From contig LLCB01000069.1 in NCBI GenBank assembly GCA_001414345.1, positions 150,561-214,560 on the forward strand: a stretch of 64,000 nt of DNA, written 5' to 3'. The notes beneath the pieces are model-generated. The model did not search any database. It saw only the letters and a list, made by a program, of their open reading frames with translations, and was not told the DNA's origin. How positions within the stretch are numbered: position 1 is the stretch's first letter; every line of letters starts with the position of its first letter. The translations under genes and the position numbers were made by a program. Shown piece by piece: positions 43,467-56,229 of the stretch. The stretch comes from Hymenoscyphus infarciens (lineage: Eukaryota; Ascomycota; Leotiomycetes; Helotiales; Helotiaceae).

Positions 43467-44411
43467 ATGGCGCAGTCCTTGGAGACAATCACCGAACCCA
43501 TCGCGATATCTTTGGTGTCAGGTCGATACTTGCTATACGATATCAATGTCGTAACTTACCTTCGCAGGGCGCACAGTATCTGTGGTGTACTCATAGGCGG
43601 CATCCCCCAAGCACCTCAGCAGAACGTGTTTCAAGGCCTTCCTCTCGAGCTTCTTCCCGAGGAGGTCAAGCTGCTGATCGAAAAAGAAGCCGCATACATA
43701 GTCGACGATGTTGCATGGCACAAGGAGCGATATAGCACAATACATGGCGAAGACAAAAAGAGGTATTTGTCGTCCTTGAGGGAAGAAGGTCTGCGAATGA
43801 GCCAAGCGCAAGCTGCCGCTGCACGACAAAAGTCAGCCAAGGCTCTTGCGAAGCTTGCGAAGCAAGCAATGCTAAAAGCAAGCAAATCTTCTGCGAAGCC
43901 TAGTGGAGGCGATTCCTCTCTCGCCTATGCGCCTGATGCTACTGAGACGCCGAATGCTCAGGATTCTCTTTTTAGTATTGACCGCCCTGCGTCCCCAGCG
44001 TTTTCTGAAGCTTCGTCCAGGATTTCTTCCTGGGAGCCCGCACCGCTCGCCATGACACCCGGTACATCATACTCTCCTTCCTCCTTGCCAGAAAATCCTG
44101 CCCCGCAGCCTGATCCTGTCGTTCCCGCTTCATACGCTCTATTTCGCTTTTTGCACAACAAGAAATACTTCATCATGCCGGGTCTCCGGTTTGGATGCAA
44201 CTATAATGTGTACCCTGGTGATCCATTACGCTTTCACAGTCATTTTCTTGCTACCAGTTATGAGTGGAATCAAGAAATTTCTATGCTTGATCTGGTCGGC
44301 GGGGGGCGATTGGGTACAGGAGTGAAGAAGGGGTTTCTCGTGGGTGGAGCAGAAGAGGATTCAGATTCTGGGGATGTGAGAGCATTTACGCTTGAATGGG
44401 CAGGCATGTAA
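43467..44411 (+). CDS. SEN34: tRNA-splicing endonuclease catalytic subunit Sen34
   Basis: Sen34 cleaves the 3' splice site of intron-containing pre-tRNAs within the SEN tetramer. Single exon, 314 residues. The N-terminal domain includes ISLVSGRYLLYDINVVTYLR and GLPLELLPEEVKLLIEKEAAYIVDD. An Ala/Lys-rich helix and a Ser/Pro linker (about 100-220) follow. The C-terminal nuclease domain reads ALFRFLHNKKYFIMPGLRFG, then YNVYPGDPLRFHSHF and GTGVKKGFLVGG. Catalytic triad candidates are Tyr249, His257 or His259, and Lys287 or Lys288, matching the family Y-H-K arrangement. An appropriate Kozak context (CACAATGGC) supports the start. Confidence 0.95.
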   Translation: MAQSLETITEPIAISLVSGRYLLYDINVVTYLRRAHSICGVLIGGIPQAPQQNVFQGLPLELLPEEVKLLIEKEAAYIVDDVAWHKERYSTIHGEDKKRYLSSLREEGLRMSQAQAAAARQKSAKALAKLAKQAMLKASKSSAKPSGGDSSLAYAPDATETPNAQDSLFSIDRPASPAFSEASSRISSWEPAPLAMTPGTSYSPSSLPENPAPQPDPVVPASYALFRFLHNKKYFIMPGLRFGCNYNVYPGDPLRFHSHFLATSYEWNQEISMLDLVGGGRLGTGVKKGFLVGGAEEDSDSGDVRAFTLEWAGM

Positions 44412-44514
44412 TTCCGAAAGTTAGATAGCTCAATTAAATATTACCTAAACCAAGCCTTAATGTCTCCATTCTATGTGCTATATATACTAGTAAAAGTGAC
44501 TTCATGATGAGCTT

Positions 44515-44610
44515 AGTACTCTCCTCCCCCGGAACTAAATGTAGAGTGCATAGACATTTAGTATAGCACAGCAGCCGTGCGATTACATTTAGTCCAGGAG
44601 AGGGAATACT
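44515..44610. repeat. Inverted-repeat hairpin element of about 96 bp
   Basis: The left arm AGTACTCTCCTCCCCCGGAA and the following CTAAATGTA match the reverse complement of 44584-44610 with few mismatches, enclosing about 40 bp. Possibly a tiny MITE. Confidence 0.65.
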
Positions 44611-44622
44611 ACCCCCCCCCCC

Positions 44623-44791
44623 TAATTACTTTGTAATAACCCACGGGATAGAGGCTACGTAAACTGCTAGTAATGTAGAAGAATTAAAGTTAAACTTAAT
44701 AGAGTAATTAAGAAGGTTCTATAAGCTTACTACTCGAATATTACTAGGAATTTACGTAGCCTCTAACCCGTAGGTTATTACAATGTAATTA
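44623..44791. mobile_element. Palindromic MITE-like element, 169 bp
   Basis: Terminal inverted repeats of about 41 bp with three mismatches: TAATTACTTTGTAATAACCC... on the left against TAATTACATTGTAATAACCT... from the right end. Both arms end in GAGGCTACGTAAA. Not RIP-like. Superfamily unknown. Confidence 0.85.
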
Positions 44792-44812
44792 GAGAAGAGA
44801 ATAGTGAGTTTT

Positions 44813-45093
44813 GCTAAATCCTCTGACCCTTTTGACTAAATCGCCTAATCTAACTAAATTAGAACATTTTCTGGTCGCGAACACTACTAAAGTACAAAAT
44901 CATATATTACTAACTCTTATCCCTAGCCCTAACCCACACTCGATCTCTAACCCTAACTAACCCTAACTAACCCTAACCTTAAAAACCAGATTACTATCCC
45001 TTAGAATAGACAATTAGTGTTATGCGCGCGCAATAGGAGTGCCTAATCGGGTTAGAGTCAGGCGATTTAGTTAAAAGGGTCAGGGGATTTAGC
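44813..45093. mobile_element. Inverted-repeat element, 281 bp, containing telomere-like sequence
   Basis: The left end GCTAAATCCTCTGACCCTTT and the right end reverse-complemented GCTAAATCCCCTGACCCTTT continue for about 36 bp with few mismatches (…ACTAAATCGCCT). The interior contains CCCTAA-like repeats. Non-coding. Confidence 0.82.
44931..44979. repeat. Interstitial telomere-like tract (CCCTAACTAA repeats)
   Basis: CCCTAGCCCTAACCC is followed shortly by three CCCTAAC units spaced by TAA. It resembles the reverse complement of the fungal telomere repeat TTAGGG but is degenerate, and it lies inside the inverted-repeat element. Confidence 0.75.
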
Positions 45094-45443
45094 TGAAGCC
45101 AGAATAGTATGTACTAATGATCATACTAAAATATCTTCACAAGTCCCTTGTCTTGATTTACCTCGGAGCATTCGGGCCGACGCCGCTTCAGCATGGGACC
45201 TTGACCTAGTCGCGGGCACATATCAAGCAACCCTCACTTCTAAACCTCTTTGTGACTATTTACAAACGCGCGCACAAGCCGTAATGCCAGTGGGGTCTTG
45301 CAGGAAACTGAGCTTCTGATCTTTTATCATGGACTTTTCCTTGTTTCAATAGCTTCTGCCTCTGCTCCCAGATCTTCAACAGCACGCCATATTCTTCCGC
45401 TCCAGCAGAAGTTGGAACGATCCGGGCTCGCCGCCTACACACC
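45094..45443. other. Promoter and 5' leader region of the RING gene
   Basis: 350 bp, no gene seen. The leader ends in CGCCTACACACCATGG, a good start context. Confidence 0.5.
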
Positions 45444-48410
45444 ATGGCTGCAGCATTCGACCACTCAGCCAGATTCGATCTGGGTTCTTGGACGGCAAAC
45501 TGGACTGCCTTCAATGCTACACAATATATTCCATCCGCCAAAGACCTCGCGCTGGCCGGTCCGCGGATGTTCATGAAACTTGGTTCCCTTCTCCCAGTCC
45601 CAGAAGCAGTCGATAACATATTTGGGGCACGATTAGGTCAGAGAATCATACCAGAAGCCACCGGGGCGGGCAATCGAATAGTAGAAGCGATCACGACGGC
45701 CTCAGCATCTGCGAGGGAAGTGGCACAAGCAGCGACCGAGATAGTGGTGGAAGTCGACGAGGAAACAATCGGCCTTGCCTCGAGGTTCTCAATGGAGGGC
45801 GCAAGGAGTTTGGGAAATGTCTTTGGATATATTACCAGCAAATGGGCCATACTTTGTTTTTTTATCGCGCTCATCTTGAATCGATCCGGCATATATGCGT
45901 CAACGAGACGGAACCTCCTCCTCCCATGGAAGATTCGTCTTCTAGTGAGAATCGTCCCCATAGTTCTGCTGGCCATGCAATCCCTCACTTTACTCCGATC
46001 TATAAAATGCCAGACCTCCCCAGATTTTGCCATGCTACGCTGGGGGAACGCATCCAAGCACTCGGATTTGATGTTTACACAAGATGGAGGCTTTTTACAT
46101 ACCATGAGTTCAACATTGTTATTTGGGGAAGCGGATGAGGCTTCCTGCCTGGCTGTGAATATGATACCACCGGACTACGCGGAGCCCGAAGTCAAATCCA
46201 AACTCGTTGCAGAGAGACCTCGCGTGGTGTTAACGGGGTCCCTATCCCGCCTTTGGCCTTTATTTCAAGCCTTTTGCTTCAGCCAAGTTGTTGAAACTAT
46301 TTCCTGCGCGGTTCAGGGACGCCTGGTGGCTGCCGAGACAGGAATGACCATCTTTGAGCACTCTTTAGCTTTTGCGGAAGCGGATGCTGCGATTGGGAAT
46401 CAGTTGGGATTTGGTTCTTTCGGCGGCACGAAGATGGCGAAAGCCTGGACAAATTCCACCTCTCCATCAGGTGGTGAGATACAGGAGATAGCCATTACCC
46501 GCAAAATGATCATGCAGCGGGTCAACACTGCCGCAGAAGTGCTGCTTGTTGGCTTTCTCTCCAGCATGAACCATCTTACCAGTCATATACTTGCCATTTT
46601 CAACATGCAAGGAAGAATGCGACTTGTCAATACTGGATTTTGGGGCATGGCTTTCATGTCCGCTATCGCCTGGGGTTTATGGAGTTTTTCCATGGACGAT
46701 CTGTCAAACCAGACCCTGCTGAGATTTCCAACTGTCTGCATTGTGGGATTCATTCCTCACGTTGCCGTGTTATGTGGTATTGTCTGCTGCATGGGTATAT
46801 ACGGAATTGCTTTGGTTCTATCGGCACTGGCTCCGCCTTCGCACGATGGAATTGCCCATGACTCTGACGATGGCATTCCTCGAGATACATCTTTCTTCCG
46901 GAGGTTGAGAGATGCCCACGAAAATATGCAAGCAAATGTTCCTCTATCTAGCATACGAGTTTCAATGCACATGGACTTTTATACGGCCCTACTGAAAACG
47001 GGCTTCAGTATCATGACAATGGCGGCCGAAGCCGTCTATCTGAATGAAAGCAGTGGTGTCAATGTGAAGGAGAGAACCTGGCTAGAAGATGATCGACTAC
47101 GAGAAATCGAGGCTGTCGGTGCACAATGGCTTGGTCCAACTTTCACGCTTCGCGACCCAGATCTAGGTATGGGTGGTGGGAACTTTTCAGATAACATTGG
47201 CTTGGTGGCGGTGAAAGACCAGCCAAACGACATGTTACGGGATTCTTCCAGTGGGTATGCGAGGGAAATGACGGCTCAGAAAAAGACTGGTATCAAAGGC
47301 CACGATCGAACAATAAGAGATGGTGTCGGGGCTACAGAACGAAGTGGAAGATGGATAATGGCTTTGGAGTTTTTCATGGGAATTAATCAACTGTTGTTCA
47401 GTTGGTGGGCTTCTTTGGCTTTGAGAGGGATGGCTCGAGTTGGGATTCAGGCCCGACCGCATTTCCTCGTATGGCTTACTCAAAGACCCAAGACTGGTGC
47501 TGCTAAAGAGAACCGTGCTGAACGTGGTGGTCGCCAACCTGTAAAGGAGTTCTTCATCCTCGATATGGACGGCAACCCGACATTACCGAAAGACGACCAC
47601 ATCGATGTTGAGGCAGAGATGAGAAATCGACTGCGAAACAAACAAGGTTCTTGGGATGATGTCCAAGAAGATCTTCTAGGTTCACGACTTTACAAATGGT
47701 TTGTTGACAATGGATGGTGGGGTGCTGATGACAGCAGTGGAGACTTCAAAGGAAACGAGGATGAAGACGATGATGATACCACGAGTGTAATATCCATATC
47801 TACCACTGGGGACGAACAGGAATGGGAATCAGACGACGATGGTAGACGGACACCAACTCAAAGATCTCCTCAATTCTCCCGCGAATCTACACCTTTCACC
47901 GATACACCCCTTAACTCTTCCGACCTTGCTCAACTCCTTAACCCCCAAAACCCTCATCAACGTGCTGAAGCTACAGCTCTAGCCGCCCACCTCTCAAGCA
48001 CCAACATCGTCACTCGCTCCCGCTTCAAATCCATCATCCAACGCGAACGTGCGAAAGTCCTCATGTCGACCCTCCACCGTCCCGCACATCTAAATTTCAC
48101 CCCTGGCGCAAAACTCACACCTGCCGAAGAAGAACAACTCCTTGAACATCTCATTCTTACAAGTCGCTCATTCCGGGCATCCACGGGCTCACAACAAGCT
48201 AATTCTTGGGCCCGAGGAGCATCCGGGATGGGAGAAAGTGGACCACAATGTGTGGTTTGCCAGACCAACCCGCGGAGTGTCATTGTTTGGCCGTGTAGGT
48301 GTTTGAGTTTGTGCGATGATTGCAGGGTTACGCTTGCGATGAATAATTTTGACAAGTGTGTTTGTTGTCGGAGGGATGTGGCTAGCTTTAGTAGGATTTT
48401 TGTTCCTTGA
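45444..48410 (+). CDS. Multi-pass membrane RING-type E3 ubiquitin ligase, Asi1/Asi3-like
   Basis: Single exon, 988 residues. The N-terminal 130 residues are soluble. Several membrane segments follow: WAILCFFIALILN near 135, IRLLVRIVPIVLLAMQSL near 170, then hydrophobic blocks around residues 400-470 (GFWGMAFMSAIAWGLWSF, IVGFIPHVAVLCGIVCCMGI) and one near 650 (FFMGINQLLFSWWASLAL). A long acidic, disordered stretch (about 770-850) precedes the C-terminal RING at about 936-980: CVVC-x-T-N-PRSVIVWPCRC, LCDDC and CVCC. A cysteine replaces the usual histidine, as in the Asi RING. Yeast Asi1 and Asi3 form the inner-nuclear-membrane Asi complex, which degrades mislocalised proteins and latent Stp transcription factors. 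Orthology is inferred from architecture and the RING, not full alignment. Confidence 0.85.
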   Translation: MAAAFDHSARFDLGSWTANWTAFNATQYIPSAKDLALAGPRMFMKLGSLLPVPEAVDNIFGARLGQRIIPEATGAGNRIVEAITTASASAREVAQAATEIVVEVDEETIGLASRFSMEGARSLGNVFGYITSKWAILCFFIALILNRSGIYASTRRNLLLPWKIRLLVRIVPIVLLAMQSLTLLRSIKCQTSPDFAMLRWGNASKHSDLMFTQDGGFLHTMSSTLLFGEADEASCLAVNMIPPDYAEPEVKSKLVAERPRVVLTGSLSRLWPLFQAFCFSQVVETISCAVQGRLVAAETGMTIFEHSLAFAEADAAIGNQLGFGSFGGTKMAKAWTNSTSPSGGEIQEIAITRKMIMQRVNTAAEVLLVGFLSSMNHLTSHILAIFNMQGRMRLVNTGFWGMAFMSAIAWGLWSFSMDDLSNQTLLRFPTVCIVGFIPHVAVLCGIVCCMGIYGIALVLSALAPPSHDGIAHDSDDGIPRDTSFFRRLRDAHENMQANVPLSSIRVSMHMDFYTALLKTGFSIMTMAAEAVYLNESSGVNVKERTWLEDDRLREIEAVGAQWLGPTFTLRDPDLGMGGGNFSDNIGLVAVKDQPNDMLRDSSSGYAREMTAQKKTGIKGHDRTIRDGVGATERSGRWIMALEFFMGINQLLFSWWASLALRGMARVGIQARPHFLVWLTQRPKTGAAKENRAERGGRQPVKEFFILDMDGNPTLPKDDHIDVEAEMRNRLRNKQGSWDDVQEDLLGSRLYKWFVDNGWWGADDSSGDFKGNEDEDDDDTTSVISISTTGDEQEWESDDDGRRTPTQRSPQFSRESTPFTDTPLNSSDLAQLLNPQNPHQRAEATALAAHLSSTNIVTRSRFKSIIQRERAKVLMSTLHRPAHLNFTPGAKLTPAEEEQLLEHLILTSRSFRASTGSQQANSWARGASGMGESGPQCVVCQTNPRSVIVWPCRCLSLCDDCRVTLAMNNFDKCVCCRRDVASFSRIFVP

Positions 48411-49984
48411 GCGAGTGAACGAGAACAGATGGCAGGGGGCGAGATAGGGAGCGTTATGGCGTGGGATGAAATGAGATAGTTGATTGATAAGATTCAAATG
48501 GTTATATGGGAGTTCTTTGGGGTGGGAAATGGGAATGGGCTTACTGGGTTTGCATCATCATCTTTTCCTCGCGTGCATTGAATGGCTATTTAAATAGGCT
48601 TTGGGAGGGCGCGGTACACTACTAGGGCATGGGGGGTAGATTTGTATGATCTGCTGAATATTACTTTTTTACTTGAATTTCGGAGTACTCTCTTTGCCTG
48701 AAGCAGCCTGAATATATATAGACTATCGCGCGAGATGAGCTTTGCCATCAGTTATCTACGAGTAAGCCAAGCCAAGTTTGAAGTCTAAAAACAGTCGAGA
48801 GTAAGCGATCAATTGGCTAGTAACCCAAGTACATTTTTTGCTTGACCGCACCACCTGGATACGATTGGGATATAACCTCCACTTTGACTCGGACACCCTC
48901 TATTTTCGCGTCGTATACTTGAGTATTAGAAAATCCTACAGTGGAATTAATAGTCGAAGAGCCTGTACTAGTATACGAGTAAGAAAGTGGAATTATGAAT
49001 AGACTAGTAAATAGGATCTATGACGTCGTAGTACCTGAAACTATAAGCGACATACTTGGAGTATAGTCTAAAACAAGAGACTAAGAGTTCTATGCGAGAG
49101 ACTTTATAACTTAACCGACTTAGATTTTATACTCCGGAGATTTAAATCAGAATTTGAAACTGAAAACTAATCAAGTTTACCTTACATAGATTATTTACCG
49201 GAGTTAGGATTTACTCGCAAAAATTTTAAAACTGCAGTGTAACCTTAATTCGACATCAGAAGGCATATTAAAATCTAGACTTAGGCACCGATACTTTTAT
49301 ATCGATAAATTATCGACAATCGGCTCTCGATATAAATCGATACTCTTTTGCTCTAATACGATGAGCGTGATATATCGTTAGTAAAAAAGAGACGATTATA
49401 AATCTATATCGGGTTTTTTAAGCTAGTAGCTCTATATAGTAAATATAAATTATATAATATAATTTACTCTTTTTGATTCTAAAAGTTAATTTTCTTTTAT
49501 ATAAATGCTTTATTAATAAATCTAGCTTAATTACTTTAAGCTAAGCACTTACTTATATTATAGTATTATATTAATAAAAAGTATATAACTTTGCGAGTAT
49601 ATAGATTCTATTAGCTACTAGCATAGTTTTACTATTTAGCGAGTATATAACTCGATATATTAATATATATTAATATATTATATATATATAATATTTTATT
49701 AGTTAAGTTCTACTCGATAGAGTAATCGTTAGTAACCTCCTCGATATTTTAGTAATAGTATCAGTGCCCAAGTCTAGTAAAACCACAAAATATAATGATA
49801 GCACGGTGTAAAATGATGATTAAAATTGGTGGGAAAGTAACTTTTGTTGAACTGGTGCTGCGCATAGCACACCATATTCCAGGTGGTAGTAGTCCACCAG
49901 TCGCGTTCTTTTGTCCCCTCGTTTCCCCCATTTAACAACTAATACGCCAACCTGAATATTATAAATAACAAATGTTACAAAAAA
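48411..49984. other. Intergenic region with a decayed AT-rich repeat remnant
   Basis: 48411-48880 is normal composition (3' end of the RING gene). From about 48880 to 49790 it is AT-rich and TpA-rich with no readable frame. It has an inverted repeat around 49285-49340 (TATCGATAAATTATCGA against TCGATATAAATCGATA). Probably an old RIP-mutated transposon fragment of unknown type. The last 180 bp are normal again. Confidence 0.5.
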
Positions 49985-50846
49985 CTAACGATAAAAATTG
50001 CTTAGTACATTAGAAAGCGTAAAAATATCAGAAAAGTCCAGTCCGCGACTAATAACCACCAGTTCACTTCTCTTAACAAATACAAATTCCTTCTTAGTAG
50101 TTAAGGAAATCATCATATCTCCAGAGGTAACCTGCCAATCATAAGGTAGAAAGAAGTGTCGTTTAACTTGTGGCTTCGCTACGAACGTCTTGATATCAAG
50201 ACTACATACCCAAAGAGCTGTGTTGATGAATAGAAGCTTGTTATCAGTGATGGAAATCAAATGCTCAATGCTTGGGCCGAGTATATCGACGGTGGAAATT
50301 TGGGTTGAAAGGATCCCAGGGCTTTTGAAGATAGGTGACTGATAAAATTGTATTTTCGCCTTGGATTTATTCCCATGTGGCTTCGTAAACCGAATAAAAT
50401 GATCATGATTGTAGAAAGTTGTGCTTGTACTTTTACTCCCAGATCCATCCCATTCAAAGGACAGTGTGTGACTTTCCACTGGTTGGAAATCTGCCCAGCG
50501 ATATGATGAAGCTGACGTATGCTCCAGTAATAGAAAGTTCTCAGGTTGTTGGGGGTCTTGAATGGTTTGTTCAAGATTTAAATTCTCTTTTGGTGCTTTG
50601 CCAATCAACTCACCAGCCGTAGTCCATATTTCAGCGGTGAGACGTCCACCTAAAAGTATAAGATTGTTGTCGGGGTTAATCAGTAGACTTGTGATCGCAC
50701 TGGGTGATCGTTTGTCTACAAGAAGCTGTGATGACCACTCAGTGCTAGAATTGGTGAGTTTTCTTGAGATAAGCCTCCCGGATTCGTCAGCGCTAACCAA
50801 AATACCGCCGCTCTCAGTAACTAGTAGGATGATTGAGACAGGCTAG
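49985..50846 (-). pseudogene. C-terminal WD40-type fragment of a fungal NLR-like (NACHT-WD40) protein, 5' truncated
   Basis: The minus strand is open from a TAG at about 50843 down to the stop at 49985. It begins SIILLVTESGGILVSADESGRLISRKL, with no ATG at the start and no upstream exon that fits. Repeating strand patterns (ITSLLINPDNNLILLGG-x-TAEIWTTAG, HLISITDNKLLFINTALWVCSLDI, FFLPYDWQVTSGDMMISL) resemble the last WD40 blades and tail of NACHT-WD40 proteins used in heterokaryon incompatibility and self/non-self sensing. The N-terminal effector and NACHT regions are missing. Whether the fragment is transcribed cannot be told. The family call is by resemblance only. Confidence 0.6.
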
Positions 50847-50866
50847 CCTACACTCGTTATATACCT

Positions 50867-51735
50867 AAAAGCAACATGGATCGAATATAATAGGTTTGCC
50901 TATTTCTAGATCTATCGTAGTATTGCCGTACTAAAGATCACCGTGAATAAGGGATGGCTTGATAAAACGACCCCCGGTCTCTAAAGGCCGTAACAGCCTC
51001 GGGATAACTTTCTCGAGCATAGCTGGTGTAAGCGCATCTAGCTCACTCGGTCCAGTAGCTGACTTAATTTAACTTGAGCATATGTTTAAGACCCTTTACG
51101 AAGAATTCTTCTCATGTGTCTACGTATATATTGTCTTGAGGCAAGTTGCTATTGTACGTGACTACCTGGAACCTAAACTTGCTATTTAGAGACGCTCCTT
51201 TTGTATAGAGCTCCGCAAGCCTCGCAGTAAACGGTTTTATATTAGGGAGCTTATCGCTAAGGCTATGGAACTCGTAGAGATAGAAGTGTGTATCTGCAGT
51301 GTCTTTGAAACTTCCACAGGCGATAGGATTTGGAATGAAGTCGGGCACAATCGTGTGAATCGCGGATGTTGATTCGAATTCTCCTTTTAATGCCTCTCGA
51401 CCATGGTGACCGACAGAGACCTGTCACATAAATCTAGTTAGCGGCGCTTTATAAAATGCTTTTATACCTAGAAACAGAGGAGAAAGGATGTACTTGCCTT
51501 GAGAAAATAGCTCTTTGGAGTCCTATCAAGAAGTTGCACATCAATCTTGAATCTACGGGCCTATGCTGAAGCCCCGTGGTAGGAAATTCCAATCACCTCC
51601 TTGTTCGCAGGTAGCCCTACAAGGCTGGGTTAGCTGGTTCACTTGAAGCGCTGTTGTTGGTGGATCAAGAACAGGAAAACTAACTTTCGAGAACATTAGC
51701 ATCAACTTTCAAGTTCCCTTCTATTTCAAAACCAG
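50867..51735 (-). pseudogene. Fructosamine/ketosamine kinase-like (PKL fold) gene, broken
   Basis: Minus-strand segments in family order: an early exon with GNLKVDANVLE (about 51730); EVIGISYHGASA and RFKIDVQLLDRTPKSYFLKAS (about 51600-51490); GREALKGEFESTSAIHTIVPDF, ACGSFKDTADTHFYLYEF and FTARLAELYTKGAS (51400-51190); EEFFVKGLKHMLKLN (51110-51065); and finally the catalytic-loop equivalent (SLIHGDL, then YGNTTIDLE) and PIIFDPCCF (about 50960-50870). In-frame stops replace tryptophans (TGG to TGA after DNIYVDT, TGG to TAG after HGDL), and there are frameshifts near 51060-50980. Members phosphorylate glycated amines. The start exon and C-terminus are not identified. Confidence 0.75.
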
Positions 51736-51899
51736 TGCTATAAGTCTAGCAGAGTGTGTACGCGTTAAAAATGGTAAATATAACTAATCGGTAAATTCAA
51801 TTCAGTCGAGTACGCTAGGATAGTACTATGCTAGCGTATAGAATTAGCGAGAATTTCAATATATTCACTCTTGTTTAAGCACACCCGCCACCACCTTCC

Positions 51900-54113
<2,214 letters not shown>

Positions 54114-54482
54114 TGAAATACTGCTATGGAATTTGGCCAGTTTTAATACAAATTTTCCTACTTACTGACGTAAACCTCCCGTATTCGGTTGAGTTTCGGA
54201 GATATTCCCGTTATTATTTATCCATCTTTGAGTCAGTCCGCTTTTCTCCCAATATGTGTGGCATGAGGCTCTAAATATTGATTGTGAATCGAAAGCCTTG
54301 AATCAAGTAATCGTAGTAATAATTTTGAGACTAAAACTGAACTGTAAATTTGATAGCATCAAGCATTCACAGGTTCTTTTTCTCTCCGCTTGAACTTTGG
54401 AGTTTAGAAAACAACTTTTTTCCTTGAAATAGGACCTCGATGTCTGAAATCTCACCTGTTCAAGTAGGGCGTCCTAAAAGTA
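54114..54482. other. Intergenic region at the border of the second AT-rich island
   Basis: About 370 bp of normal composition. No gene seen. Confidence 0.5.
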
Positions 54483-54840
54483 CAAAAGTCTAAAAACGAC
54501 TAAATCACAAATCGTAAATCGCAAAAGTTAAGTATTTATAGCTAGATTAACTAAGGCCTTTAAGAGCTATAACAATTATAAATTAAATTATATTATACTA
54601 TCTACTTACTCTCTTGCTCTTTATTCTATTCTTTTCTATATTACGTATACTAAGAGAGTATAGGTAAGAGTATAGGAGAGAGAGAGTGAGAGAGTAAGAG
54701 AGTAGAGTAAGTAAACATTTCAAGGGAAAGTTTTTCCTAGCATAGATAAGAGGAGTATATATAATTATTTACTTTTTTTAAAAGTAACGTTTTATAATTT
54801 ATAATTTACGATTTGCGATTTAGTCGTTTTTAGACTTTTA
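54483..54840. mobile_element. Inverted-repeat MITE-like element, about 358 bp
   Basis: The left arm AAAAGTCTAAAAACGACTAA and following ATCACAAATCGTAAAT match the reverse complement of 54803-54840 almost perfectly (about 36 bp). Non-coding interior with an AGAGAG-rich tract near 54680. Confidence 0.85.
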
Positions 54841-55719
54841 TAGATTTAGAATACTATATTAAGCTACTAAAGAGAAAGTTTCTCTTAAAGATAAATTCGT
54901 ATATATAAATATAGAGTAGGAAATTAAGAAACGTCTACTAAATATAAATAGAATCTTAAAAAGACTAATAATAAGCTTCAGCTTTTATCTCTCTATAGAC
55001 TACTAATCTAATTCAATAGATGCTTTCTAAAATTTAGACTCTATTATCGAAAAAATATATACTATCGAAATTAAGCGAGGTATTATTCTTTAATACTCGT
55101 ATAAGCCTAAAAGCTTTTTAAGTTAGAAATATACTATAATAATTAAGAATTACTAGAAGTCTATTATTTAAAGGTTTAATCTTTTCTTTCTTTTTATTAA
55201 TCTTATTTTATACTAGTTAAAAAGTACTTAATATATTTTTAGAGTTAAGTTAAGTAGTTAACTATTAAGAGAAGATATTAAAAGTTAGACTTAGATAGTA
55301 ATATTACTCGTAATATAGTAGCGAAGTCTACGATATATTTATTATATCGTAGTAAGTAATCTAATTAATACTAGATTTCTAGGAATAGCTAATAATATAA
55401 TAATTTTTAGTAGAAAAAAAGTTAATCTAGAAGATAATAGTTCTTCTAGCTAAGAGCTAATAGAATACTTAGTCTTAGTATTTTCTAAGAATAAAGATAA
55501 AGTTATATAATTTTAATAGTAAATTCTACTTCTTTATAACTCTAAGAGAATATCTCTTTTTTTTTAAGTTATTTATACTAAATTAAGATTTATATAATAG
55601 CTTTTTAATATAATAAAGTAGATTTTTAAAAAGAGAATATAGATTATATAATATCTATTTAGTATTATAAGATACTAGTGTTAAAAACCTAATATTTATT
55701 ATATAATATATATTATAAT
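54841..55719. other. AT-rich sequence without recognisable content
   Basis: TpA-rich, no open frame and no repeat that I could align. Presumably decayed transposon sequence. The last five bases (ATAAT) are the target duplication of the next element. Confidence 0.5.
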
Positions 55720-55890
55720 TGTCGGTATAACTTAAGAGTAAGTAACTACTCGGGATAGTATACGTAGGAATACGTAACTTTCTTACTTAAGAGCTACTTA
55801 AGTAGTTATCGTAGCTAGCTTTACTTAGTATATATAAACGATAATATAACTCTTTTTATATTACTTTTATAACTATAAGTTATACTAATA
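55720..55890 (+). repeat. 5' LTR of the 6.29-kb Copia element
   Basis: 171 bp. The two ends are also inverted repeats of each other (TATTAGTATAACTTA at one end, its complement at the other). Confidence 0.88.
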
Positions 55891-56229
55891 CTAATTAGTA
55901 GCTATATAGATTAGATACTTAGTTACTTTATATATTTCTATTATAAGTATACTTATATAAAAGTAAACTCGATATTACTAGTAGACTCCTCTTCTCTAAT
56001 TATAATTTCTTCTACTATAATCTTCGATAATATATTATAAACGCTTCTTAAGATAGAAAGCGCTAATTATAAATATCGATATCTTACTAACCTCCTTTTA
56101 TCTACTAAGATAATTAATACTCTTTGAAACACCTATTTACTTAAAACCCGATATCTCTTTTACTTACTAAGTAAAGTATAAATAGACTTTTAATAATATC
56201 TAAATTTAATTTAAGTAATAATAATATAA

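Noticed and set aside
44931..44979. Chromosome end
   Set aside because: Telomere-like units are few, degenerate, enclosed in an inverted-repeat element and flanked by ordinary genes on both sides.
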